Shown here: piece after piece, positions 53,080 to 62,690 of the stretch | Layout of the letters: every line of letters begins with the position of its first letter | How positions within the stretch are numbered: the stretch's first letter is position 1 | NCBI GenBank assembly: GCA_947471745.1 | Contig: CANJKZ010000068.1 | Span: 2,709,001-2,773,000, forward strand | Source of the DNA: Closterium sp. Naga37s-1 | Taxonomy: Eukaryota > Streptophyta > Zygnematophyceae > Desmidiales > Closteriaceae | Direction: 5' to 3' | Length of the DNA: 64,000 nt | The notes under the pieces: model-generated | Database searches by the model: none | Told to the model about the DNA's origin: nothing | The model's input: only the letters and a program-made list of their open reading frames with translations | Position numbers and translations under genes: made by a program

Positions 53080-53709
53080 AAGGAAATGCTGCCATGAGCA
53101 ACAAAATGTCTGCGCTGGGATTTGAACTCGTGACCTTCAAATCTGTCCTGAAAGTGTCTCAGGACAGATTCAGGACAGTTTCTGCTAAGGCGCTGGTTAT
53201 GGTGCACACGAGTTTCGAACTGGAGACCTTTCGATTCAGGTGTCCCAAAAGTGTCTTGTCAGGACAGATTGGGGACAGTTTGGGGACAGATTGGGGACAG
53301 TTTGGTGAAATCGATCTCGGGTCGCGTTCGGTCTGAAACTCGGCAACGAAGTGTCGAAGTCAACGGAATTCGCACGGGAGTTACAGTCGGTGGTCGACGA
53401 AATTCTTGTCGCGGAAATTCTCGTCTACGGAATTCAAATCAATAAAATTCGCTCGGCGAAATTCAAGGCTCCGAATTTCGCGTCGACGAAATTCAACGTG
53501 CGACCCAGGTCGACACTTTCTTGTGTGCTTTTATTTTGTATTGCGTCCTAGTATAAAACCAGAGAGCACAAACCAGAAATCATCCAAGTCATTACCACTG
53601 CTATGTTTGTGTGTAACTCTGGCTATGGTGGACCGTTTCCTGCAATCTTTGGTGCATTGGAATCGTGCTTTCAAGCTCTATCAAGCTGCTATAGTAGTGG
53701 AATTCTACA
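53074..53709 (+). repeat. E10 3' LTR
   Basis: 636 bp, same length as the 5' LTR, followed by GCTAC and then E9 linker sequence. The stop codon of the E10 ORF is formed by LTR bases 4-6. Confidence 0.93.
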
Positions 53710-54339
53710 GCTACTAGTCCTGGAGGTATTGCTGGAGGTGCTGGAGGTGCTGCTGGTGCTGGAGGTACTAGAGGTGCTGCTAGTGCTGGAGGTACTGGAG
53801 CTGCTAGTCCTGGAGGTACTGGAGCTGCTGCTAGTGCTGGAGGTGCAGGAGCTGCTAGTCCTGGAGGTACTGGAGGTGCTGGAGGTGCTGGACGTGCTGG
53901 AGGTACTGGAGCTGCTGCTGGTGCTGGAGGTACTGGAGCTGCTCGTGCTGGAGGTACTGGAGCTGCTGCTGGTGCTGGAGGTACTGGGGCTGCTAGTGCT
54001 GGAGGTGCTGCTGGTGCTAGAGGTGCTGGAGGTGCTGGAGCTGCTGGTGCTGGAGGTGCTGGAGCTGTTGGTGCTAGAGGTGCTGCTGGTGCTGGAGGTG
54101 CTGGAGCTGCTGGTGTTGGAGGTTCTGGAGGTGCTGGTGCTGGAGGTGCTGGAGCTGCTGTTGCTGGAGGTGCTGGAGCTGCTGGTGCTGGAGGTGCTGG
54201 ACCTGCTAATACACTTCACCACCTTCTCGGTCTTCCGCCAGCTCCGACGGAGTTCCCAGTCGCTTGTACTACTCCTCCATTACTATTCCCACAGCTACTG
54301 CCTCACTCCCCTCTGTCTGCTCCTGCTCCTTATAGTGCT
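53710..54339 (+). repeat. E9 Gly/Ala linker repeats, right part
   Basis: GCTGGAGGTGCTGGAGCTGC-type repeats encoding GGAGAAGAGG-like sequence, in frame with 48341-48792 on the other side of E10 (GAEPRGAETEGEG, GGAATGGAGSGG). After 54210 it becomes HHLLGLPPAPTEF and leads to the RT part. Leu/Val-rich and Ser/Thr-rich ORFs here are other frames of the repeat. Confidence 0.85.
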
Positions 54340-56788
54340 GTGACAGAGTCCCTGACTGAGCGTCGAGAGCCTGAGGCTCGTGCTTCCACTCCTGAGCATC
54401 GAGAGCCTAAGACTAGAGTGTCCCTTCCTGCTCGTGTTCGTCGTGTGCGTCGTCCTCGTGCTCCGGCTGTCCCAGGCACTCACGATATGACACTCCGTCC
54501 TTCCTCTGTTCTACAACCTGTTGTCCTACCGTCACCTCATGCGTCTTCTTTTCCTGACGTTGCTGACCCTCCGTTTGACCTTGCTCGTGCTTCCAGTCTG
54601 ACTATCACTCGCTTGCTTGCTACAGTTATCACGGACCCTACGTTCTCGTGTCCTGCTGCGCCTCCCTTAGTCTCTGAGCTAGTTGACTTTGCTGCTGCGC
54701 ATCGCCTAGACTACCTTGCGAGTCTTGTTACTGACCCTGACCCTGTCTGTCCTTCATCTGTTTGGGGTAAGGTTGCCCTTGGCTGTGACGTTCTTGAGGA
54801 TAGGCAGGAGGAGCTTGAGTGTCTTGCCGCCGTTGCACCTCATCTTGCGACCATGCTACTTGCCCCTAAGGGAGACCTGGACGCACTTGACATCCCCACC
54901 CTGCGCTCTTACAGAGAGGCGATCTTGGGTGAGTACTCTCAGTGGCAGACAGCCATGGATGCAGAGATGGCTTCCTGGAAGTCCACAAGCACCTACGTCG
55001 ACGAGGTTCTCCCACCTGGGACGAACATCGTCAGTGGCATGTGGATCTTCAGGGTGAAGCGGCCGCCGGGTTCTCCGCCAGTCTTCAAGGCACGGTACGT
55101 TGCTCGAGGCTTCAGACAGCGTGAGGGGGTCGACTTCTTTCAGACCTTCTCTCCCACCCCGAAGATGACCACTCTTCGGGTGTTGCTACACGTTGCTGCT
55201 CAGCGTGACTACGAGCTTCACTCCCTCGACTTCTCGACAACTTTCTTGCAGGGTAGCCTTCACGAGGACATCAGGCTGCGGAGTCCACCTGGCTTCACTG
55301 GGTCGTTTCCTGAGGGTACCTAGTGGGGTCTACGGCGGCCAATGTAAGGCCTCCATGAGGCACCTCGCGAGTGGCATGACACACTGAGGATGACACTTGC
55401 AGCTCTTGGGTTTGCTCCTTCGACTGCTGACCCGTCGCTGTTTCTCTGCACCGACACTACCCTGCCGCCGTTCTACGTTCTCGTGTACGTCGACGACACA
55501 GTCTTTGCTACTGCCGACACAGAGGCGCTGGCCCTAGTGAAGGCGGAGCTGCAGGAGAGACACACATGCACTGACCTGGGTGAGTTGCGGAGCTATCTTG
55601 GCTTGCAGATCGGGGACAGAGCAGGGTGCACCATCACCCTAACTCAGTCACACATGGTGCATCAGGTCCTCCAGCGCTTCCGGTTCCAGTACTCCTCGCC
55701 ATAGCCCACTCCTCTGTCTACCGGTCACTCGCTCTCAGCTCCACCTTCGGACGAGTCCGTAGAGCCGAGTGGTCCGTACCTAGAGCTTGTGGGTTGCCTC
55801 ATGTACCTGATGACGTACACATGACCTGACCTCGCGTACCCTCTCAGCCTCCTGGCACGCTACGTGGCACGTGGTAGAAAACGAAAGGTGCACTTTGATG
55901 ATGTGAAGAGGGTACTGCGTTACTTGTGCAGCACATCAGGCATGGGGCTCGTGCTTGGAGGACGGGGTTCAATGGTCCTCACAGGACACTCCGACGCTTC
56001 TTGGGCCGATGACCAGGCGACTCAGCGATCGTTACAGGGTTACACCTCCAGTCTTGGCTCTGAATCTGTCTCGTGGAGATCCATTCGGTCTTCTTCTGTG
56101 CTTAGCTCCAGCTGCGAGGCTGAGATCTACGCAGGGGCCATGGCTGCACAGGAGCTACGCTTGCTGACCTACCTGCTGACCGACTTGGGGGAGCGGCCTC
56201 ATTCTCCTCCAGTTCTGTATGTCGACAACAAGGCAATGCTTGCCTTGTGTCGCGAGCAGAGACTGGAGCACAGAATGAAGCACATTGCTCTTCGCTACTT
56301 CCTTGCGCGTGAGCTGCAGCAGCGTGGTCAGCTGCGACTTGCTTACGTGGCCTCCAGTGTGTCCGTAGCACAGGTGTTTCATGGTTCTTTCTTTCGTGGC
56401 GGTCTACCCGCTCGTCTTCTATTCTCAGCTCTAGCTGTGAGGCTGAGATCTACGCAGGGGCCATGGCTGCACAGGAGTTACGCTGGCTCACCTACCTGCT
56501 GACCGACTTGGGAGAGCCGCCTCGTTCTCCTCCAGTGCTGTACGTCGACACCAAGGCCATGATTGCCTTGTGTCAGGAGCACTACTTCAGCACAGAACGA
56601 AGCACATTGCTCTGCGTTACTTCCTTGCTCGAGAGTTGCAGCAGCGTGGTCAGCTTCGTCTTGCTTACGTGGCCACTCGGGCCAACACTGCTGATGTCTT
56701 CACCAAGGCACTTCAGCCTTGTGATCATCAGCATTTCTGTACTGTTCTAGGTCTTGTGCCCACAGGGCCTCACTTGCTTACTTCTTGA
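54340..56788 (+). pseudogene. E9 reverse transcriptase and RNase H, partly duplicated
   Basis: RT: STYVDEVLPPGTNIVSG, ARYVARGFRQREGVDFFQTF, SLDFSTTFLQGSL, then TAG at 55321 and TAA near 55345, then catalytic YVLVYVDDTVFAT, TCTDLGELRSYLGLQ and more stops near 55703 and 55822. The first RNase H copy runs to about 56365 (TGHSDASWADDQ, SSCEAEIYAGAMAAQELRLL, LYVDNKAMLALCREQ, LRLAYVASS). A second copy from about 56380 repeats the region from the SSCEAEIYAGAMAAQELRW block to the end (LYVDTKAMIALCQEH, NTADVFTKALQPCDHQ, LLTS). The second copy resembles E6 more than the first. Confidence 0.87.
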
Positions 56789-57004
56789 CTTTGCTTGTAT
56801 TGTGATCTTTGTACATATACCTGCATGCTTACACTTGTTAGGTTGTGATCACTGTATTGTTTGTTCGCCTTCATATAACTCTGCATGTGAACTGGCCTTG
56901 TGGCCATTTGCTTGTGCTCAGAATGCGTGGTGACTTCGTGATCCACCCTGAGCGTGCTTTGCTTCTCTTGACTGCTCTTGTGACCTCTTGTTCTCCCCCA
57001 ATTT

Positions 57005-57146
57005 GCCTATGGGGGTGTGTCAAACTTGTATGCTATAGTCTGTGTAGGCTGTAGTGGGGTAGCTCATATGGGGTACAACACTTTAGAGTTTCCTACTTGT
57101 AATCCTCATGCTGCTCAATGCAATCATTCGTCGTTCTGTTTTCACA
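57005..57146 (+). repeat. E9 polypurine tract and 3' LTR
   Basis: CCTATGGGGGTG directly before TGTCAAACTT at 57018; the LTR ends TTTTCACA at 57146 (129 bp). The untranslated tail 56789-57004 matches that of E4. Non-transposon sequence begins after it. Confidence 0.88.
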
Positions 57147-58599
57147 GATACAACTGTTGGGCGAGTCCCCCTTGGTTTGTTCGCAGCTCATCTAAGAAAG
57201 TTCAGGCTGGTAAGTAACAGTTCAATGCGGTGCACAGAACAAACTGCCCTGCATTGCTCAACATCATCCCCAATTTGGCTATTCGTGACTGCCAGCCATG
57301 CCTGCCGTAGCAGCGTCGCTTTGCGTCCACATCTCATCTCTCGCCGCGCTGCCGCGCAAATCTTTGCTCCGACCGCTCAAGCCGCTCCTAACGCCGTCTC
57401 TCGTCGGGATGCTCGTGGCGCCACCCTCAGCCTCATCGCGCCCAGCCGTAGTCGCCATGGCGGCCGAGCCGCCATCCCATAAAAACGAGCTTCTAAAACT
57501 TACGGCAAAGTAAGTTTGGAGGAGCTCTGTGGTTGTCTTGAAGCGACCTACCCTGGAGTTGCTGGCAAACCTGCACTGAAGCTCCTTTAGACTCGAAATT
57601 TATCTGGGGAATATTGGCGACGAATCTGTGCCGCACATCTCAAGCATGTCAAACCTACTTCAGCGTAACTTTCAATGTGCTTGTGCTTTGACAGGGATCG
57701 GAAATCGAATCTGCGTCGCGCATCCCATCACTCTCGAAGCTACTTCAGCGTACCTATGAATATGATTTCAACCCTCGAAAACACGTGTCATGCGCTTATT
57801 TCCTCGCACAAAATGTCAAAAGCCAATCAAAATTGCCGAGACCAGTCAATCTTATTGGTCGATTTGGCAAGACGTCATGAAAACGTGCGGACGAAACAAA
57901 ATATATTTGACTGGTTCACGAATATCGGGAACTGCATGCGAAACGATAAACGTTACTTGTTACTCGGTTATTTATTTGATTGTTTTAGTGCTAGCTACTC
58001 ATTTGTGGATATCACTACATGAGCATAATAGGGTAACAGGACTCTGGTTACTAGTACACTTTGTACCCTACCAACATCAGAATTTGACCTGTAAACCCTT
58101 TTTAGCACAGCCAATTATATTCATTTAGGTACCCATGATTTGCATTTTACATGAACACATCAAATCATAAGTAGATGTGCAAGCATTATTTACATCAAAT
58201 TGCATTAGACATAGATTACTGCACAGAAACAGTAAACAACAATACAACAGGATTTGCCAACTAGATAACTAAAGAATGGAGTAAAATAGAATGGAGGAAA
58301 ACCGTCACGGATCAAGTATTTCTCGCCTCGTCAGTTGCTCGTATGTAATTCCCAAAATCAACGGTATAAAGGGAAAAGCTTTACATACTCCCTAGGTTTC
58401 TCATAGAAAATGTTGTGGTGAGAGACCAGCAGGCACTTGAAGTTAAAGACTTCAGGGACTGAGACGAGAACGAACAAAATGACAAGTGACTTCCCTAGAA
58501 ACAGCTCGTCGATCAGAACTAACGAGAGCACTAGGCACACCGCTCGTAAAAGCGGCTGCGAGATGACGACCAAGCAGGTACACCTCATCTCACCAATTC

Positions 58600-58750
58600 G
58601 GCAAGCTGACCGCGGGCAAAAAAAACTAAAACCCATTCGGAACGGCATGCCGTCTGGGAGCCTCAACCCTAAAATTTTAGGGTTTTGGCTCCCGAACGGC
58701 ATGCCCTCTATGTGGGGTTTATTTTTTTCCTTGCCCGCGCTTAGCTTGCC
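58600..58750. repeat. 151-bp fold-back repeat
   Basis: Inverted repeat centred on AAAATTTT at 58671-58678. The inner 31-base arms (58644-58674 and 58675-58705) match with about four mismatches and begin and end GGCATGCC. Homology extends imperfectly outwards to GGCAAGC (58600) and GCTTGCC (58750). It could be a small fold-back or MITE-like element; no target duplication was found. Confidence 0.8.
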
Positions 58751-58754
58751 AGCT

Positions 58755-58788
58755 CATTCGACTGCCAGCTGACGCTGGCAGTCGAATG
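58755..58788. repeat. Perfect 15-bp hairpin
   Basis: CATTCGACTGCCAGC, loop TGAC, then its exact reverse complement. It starts four bases after the 58600-58750 fold-back. Confidence 0.88.
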
Positions 58789-59001
58789 AACCTTTCAGAA
58801 CCTGCCACTGGTGTACAGCAAGGCAATCGCCAGCGTGGCGTCAAAGTTGTCGAACCCTTGGTGACTCAGCTTCGGCAAAGGGGCCTCTCGTGATGTTTGC
58901 GACTGATTGGAAATTTCAGTCAGCAGCGCTGTCACGGGCCTGAGCTATGATTGGCCACAAACGTATTTTTGGCGTACATCAGTGCGCTGCTCGACAATCG
59001 C

Positions 59002-59034
59002 ATTGGCGAGCTGTGCTGCAGCCAGCTCGCCAAT
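59002..59034. repeat. Perfect 12-bp hairpin
   Basis: ATTGGCGAGCTG and CAGCTCGCCAAT around a 9-nt loop. Confidence 0.85.
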
Positions 59035-59499
59035 TTTGGAAATTGTTACCGCGTGGCAGTTTCTCGAACCAGCTGTAAACATTTATTCAACCCGAATACC
59101 AACCCACTAACTACCTCTGTTTCATCCAATACCCATTTTCGAGTCAAAATATGAAACAAACAAACTGTCACAAATTATAACAAATATAGGCAATATCTGA
59201 TCACAGGCAACAAGAAGACTATAGGTGGTGAGGTTTCTGATGCATCGTCCATACATTCTCAAACAAATAGTCAATCATTAATAATCAAGCAAACCTCAAT
59301 TCATTTCATATATCACAATATATATGTGTAATGAACAAACATATTTATCCTCATCCATATTTGACACGTTCTGCGCACGAACGCTTCTTTATATATCCAG
59401 ATCAGCTGTGAATTATATCAAAACTGGGTAGCCTCACCTATATACATAGTAGAATTCTATTGGTCAAAATTAACGGGATGTAAAAGTACTAGCATGACT

Positions 59500-61298
59500 G
59501 GCTATCCTCCAGCATATTTGAGCCGTTCTGCGCAAGGACGCTTGTCTGTGTGTGTGTGTACATATTATTCAAATGAGTCCTGAGAACATCGTGCAATGAT
59601 ATGCATGTGCGACATGTGGTACCACATTAACGTTTGTTTGTTATTCTAAACAAGAATTCCTGTGATCATTCGAGTATCCCACGCATTACAAACACGCTGG
59701 AAAAGTTTGGTATCATTCGCAGCATAAGGTACCAAGATATGCTATGTGAAACAATTGTGCATGGAAACCTATGCAAGGATAGGAACCCTGCGACTCGTGG
59801 TGCCAAATTGATGACAGTTTGTTATACTAAGCAGAGGTTTTAGTGATGATTCAAGCATCTAATAGATCACAAGCACGCTATACAAGCAGGTTTGGTGTCA
59901 TTCGCAACATCGGATGACTTCCTGTACGTTATCGCCGTCATATATTCGCATAGTACGTCCAATTACCTTTCCATAGAAATTGGTTTGAGCTCGATCGCAC
60001 AACTACGCAGCACGTGACGCTTGTTTGTGCATTTTCCTGCCCAAATCTGTGCAAGGACAGGCCTGTGCGCGACATGTCACCGTTTCAACGTTTGTGCAAT
60101 ACTCTTTGCACTATTTCTTCACACATTCAGGTAGTGCATCTCATTCTCTTGCTATAGGAACTAGTTTGAGCTCGTTCGCCTAACTACGCTACACGCGACG
60201 CTTGTTTGCGCAATTGCTGGCCTGAATCTGTGCAAGGATAGGCCAGTGCGCAACATGTCACCGTTTCAACATTTGGACGTTATTTTTAGCAATATTTCTT
60301 CACATATTCAGGTACTACATCCTATACACTTCCCATAGAAACTGGTTTGATCTCGTTCGCCCAAAACGCAGCACGTGACGCTAGTTTGTGCGTTTGTTGG
60401 CCTGAATCTGTGCAAGGATGGGCCAGTGCGCAACATGTCTCCGTTTCAACATTTGGACGTTATTTTTAGCACCATTTCTTCACAAATCCAAGTATTACAT
60501 CCTATTTACTTCCTATAGAAACTTGTTTGAACTTGTTCGCTCAAATACGCAGCACGTAACGCTAGTTTGTGCGTTTGCTGGCTTGAATCTGGGCAAGGAA
60601 AGGCCCATGCGTAACATGTCACCTTTTCAACATTTGGACATTATTTTTTAACACTATTTCTTTACATATTCAAGTAGTAAATCCTATTCAATTCCCATAG
60701 AAACTGGTTTGAGCTCATTCGCCCAATTACGCGGCACGTGACGCTAGTTTGTGCGTTTGCTGGCCTGAATCTGGGCAAGGAAAGGCCCATGCGCAACATA
60801 TCCCCCTTTCAAATTTTGAACGTTATTTTTAATACTATTTCTTCGCATATTCAGGTAGTACATCCTATTACCTTCCCATAGAAACTATTGAGCTTGTTCG
60901 CCCAAATACGCAGCAGGTGGCGCTAGTTTGTGCGTTTGCTGGCCTGAATCTGTGCGCAACATGCCACCGTTTCAACATTTGGACGTTATTTTTAGCACTA
61001 TTTCTGCACAAATCCAGGTAGTACATCCCATTCCCTTCCTATAGAAACTGGTTTGAGCTCGTTCACGCAAATACACAGCACGTGACGCTAGTTTGTGCGT
61101 TTGCTAATATGAATCTGTGCAAGGATAGGCCAGTGCGCAACATGTAACCGTTGCAACATTTGGATGGTATTTCTGGGACTATTTCTTCACAAATTCAGGT
61201 AGTACATCCTATTCCCTTGCCATAAGAACTAGTTTAAGCTCGTTTGCACAACTACGCAGCACGTGACACTTGTTTGTGTGTTTGCTGGTCTGAATCGG
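59500..61298. repeat. 181-bp satellite, array 2 (about 7.5 copies plus diverged edge)
   Basis: The ACATGTCACC marker recurs at 60072, 60253, 60433, 60614, 60796, 60959 and 61140: spacing 181, 180, 181, 182, 163 and 181. The 163 step reflects loss of the GCAAGGATAGGCC segment. Each monomer carries CACGTGACGCTAGTTTGTGC and AGAAACTGGTTTGAGCTCGT. The 59500-59940 part has two more diverged units about 188 bp apart (GTTTGTTAT, TTTGGT-TCATTCGCA blocks). Orientation is opposite to array 1. Confidence 0.9.
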
Positions 61299-62690
61299 CA
61301 CGACGTCTAGACACGGCTTAGGAAATCTGGGGTTGAGACACAAATGTCAAGATGAGAATGTACCCTAATATCAAATGTCAAATAATGTATTGGCGAAAGT
61401 TGTCATTATTACATCTATCACACGACTCATATTGAGGCTTTAATTTTCATATTTCTTTTGGTAGATGATAAGTTTGGAATCCTTCAAGAATTACAACCAC
61501 GATGGAAAAACAACCATTAACCACAATGCAAATTGACTTTCGAACAAAGTACATTTAGATGTAGTAGATGGAAAGCTACTGAAAGAAACAAGTAACTACT
61601 AGATTCTTAGTGGGGTTTCGAACTACGAACAAGCCTACCCTAAACCAATGATTGTGCGAAATGGGCGATGCAATGAATCGAAGCCGAACCATTTCGCTCA
61701 CATCAGCTCTGCCGTAGCTATGGATTGAAATCCAATGAAAATCTACCACGCCATCTCACGCTCTCACCATACCGCCGATTCCCCAAGCGCCCATGCTTAA
61801 AGCAGCATTAAGGTAGGTCTGTCGTAACTTTCACTCGAGCAGCTTCGAAGCACGCTAAACAAAACCTACCCCTCCACCATCCCTGTTTTTGCGATGGCGC
61901 GGGCCCCATTCATACGCGGATATAGAATCCACGTTAGAAGGCGACATTCTGATCGAACTCTTGCCATCGTGGGCGCGTCACACAATCTGTCCGGCCGGCA
62001 GTGGTTGCGGCAACGGCGAGTGCGAGCTGCTCCACGTGGACCCCACCTGGCGAGACGCGCTGGCGAGCCGACACATGGCGCATGGGGTACAGAGCAGTGG
62101 CGGCAGTGCGTGGGGGGGAAGACCTCGGTTGATCGTGTGCGCGGGACCAGAGAGGTCGGGTGCGCCTGCCACCACCCACTCATCGCACCCACATAGTAGC
62201 CCTTAATCCGTGCTCTGCCCTTGAGTCGGCTCAAAAATCGCTTCTTTCGCCGAGTAATTGAGCCCTATATCCGACCTTATGCGTCCTTCATCCTCCTTCT
62301 ATTAAACTCCGCGCCCTCATGCCCCGCAATATCCACAATGCTCCACGCACTGCTCGCTGGAGTCTCCAAGCCCTGAGTTTGACCTCGTTGCGTCAGTTGC
62401 TCCCAACCAAATCACATGTTTTCACTGAACGCGCCACTTCCTTTCGCATCCTCCCTTTCCCCCTCCCTTCCCCCTCCCTTTCCCCGACCCCCGGCTCCCT
62501 GCAGGCTCCACGTGGTTCTTCAACCCTCCTCCTATTTCCCCCCTTCCACCCAACCCCTCCTCCCATTTCTCTCCCTTCAACCAACCCCCCTTCCCCTCTC
62601 TTCCCTGCCTGACTGCAGGCTCCACGTGGCTCTTCAACGCCGCCCGTTTGCTGCTCGCCCACTCGGGCTACCTAGCGCTCTCCTATTGGC
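61299..62690. other. Unassigned sequence with a local duplication
   Basis: 61299-61860 is AT-rich with no recognised feature. 61866-62234 is GC-rich and open in several frames on both strands; none has a motif I recognise. 62500-62640 holds a near-duplicate about 110 bp apart (GCAGGCTCCACGTGG at about 62501 and 62614) in a C-rich tract. No LTR precedes E11. Confidence 0.4.

Larger units (their letters stand above)
48793..53709 (+). mobile_element. E10: non-autonomous LTR element with TSD
   Basis: Two 636-bp LTRs (48793-49428 and 53074-53709), primer site TGGTATCAGAGCTGCG at 49429, polypurine tract GCAAGGGGGCG before 53074, and GCTAC on both outer flanks (48788-48792 and 53710-53714). The LTRs differ at about 26 positions by eye (about 4 percent), mostly transitions. 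The internal region carries one long ORF with gag, protease and RNase H but no integrase or RT palm. Its protein is unlike the short-LTR clade and closer in style to E2. Confidence 0.93.
46397..57146 (+). mobile_element. E9: short-LTR Copia interrupted by E10
   Basis: Starts abruptly within gag (zinc knuckle) at the E8 junction and ends with polypurine tract and 3' LTR (57018-57146). E10 sits in the linker; after subtracting E10 and one copy of the target duplication, the frame of 48341 and that of 54340 agree. The element has frameshifts in the pre-integrase and integrase parts, several stops in RT and a duplicated RNase H end. No 5' LTR. Confidence 0.9.
57147..59499. other. Non-transposon, lower-GC region
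   Basis: I see no LTR or transposon protein. 57290-57510 is GC-rich with an ATG in good context (GCCATGGCGG, about 57451) and a donor-like AAAGTAAGT at about 57508, a weak candidate for a first exon. 57520-58600 shows no recognisable gene. Fold-back repeats occupy 58600-59034. 59100-59499 is AT-rich. Confidence 0.4.

Noticed and set aside
53603..54343. Leu/Val-rich and Ser/Thr-rich ORFs of 177-246 codons
   Set aside because: Alternative frames and the opposite strand of the Gly/Ala linker repeat in E9.
61866..62234. Overlapping GC-rich ORFs on both strands
   Set aside because: Open in several frames at once with no conserved motif, so composition is the simpler explanation.
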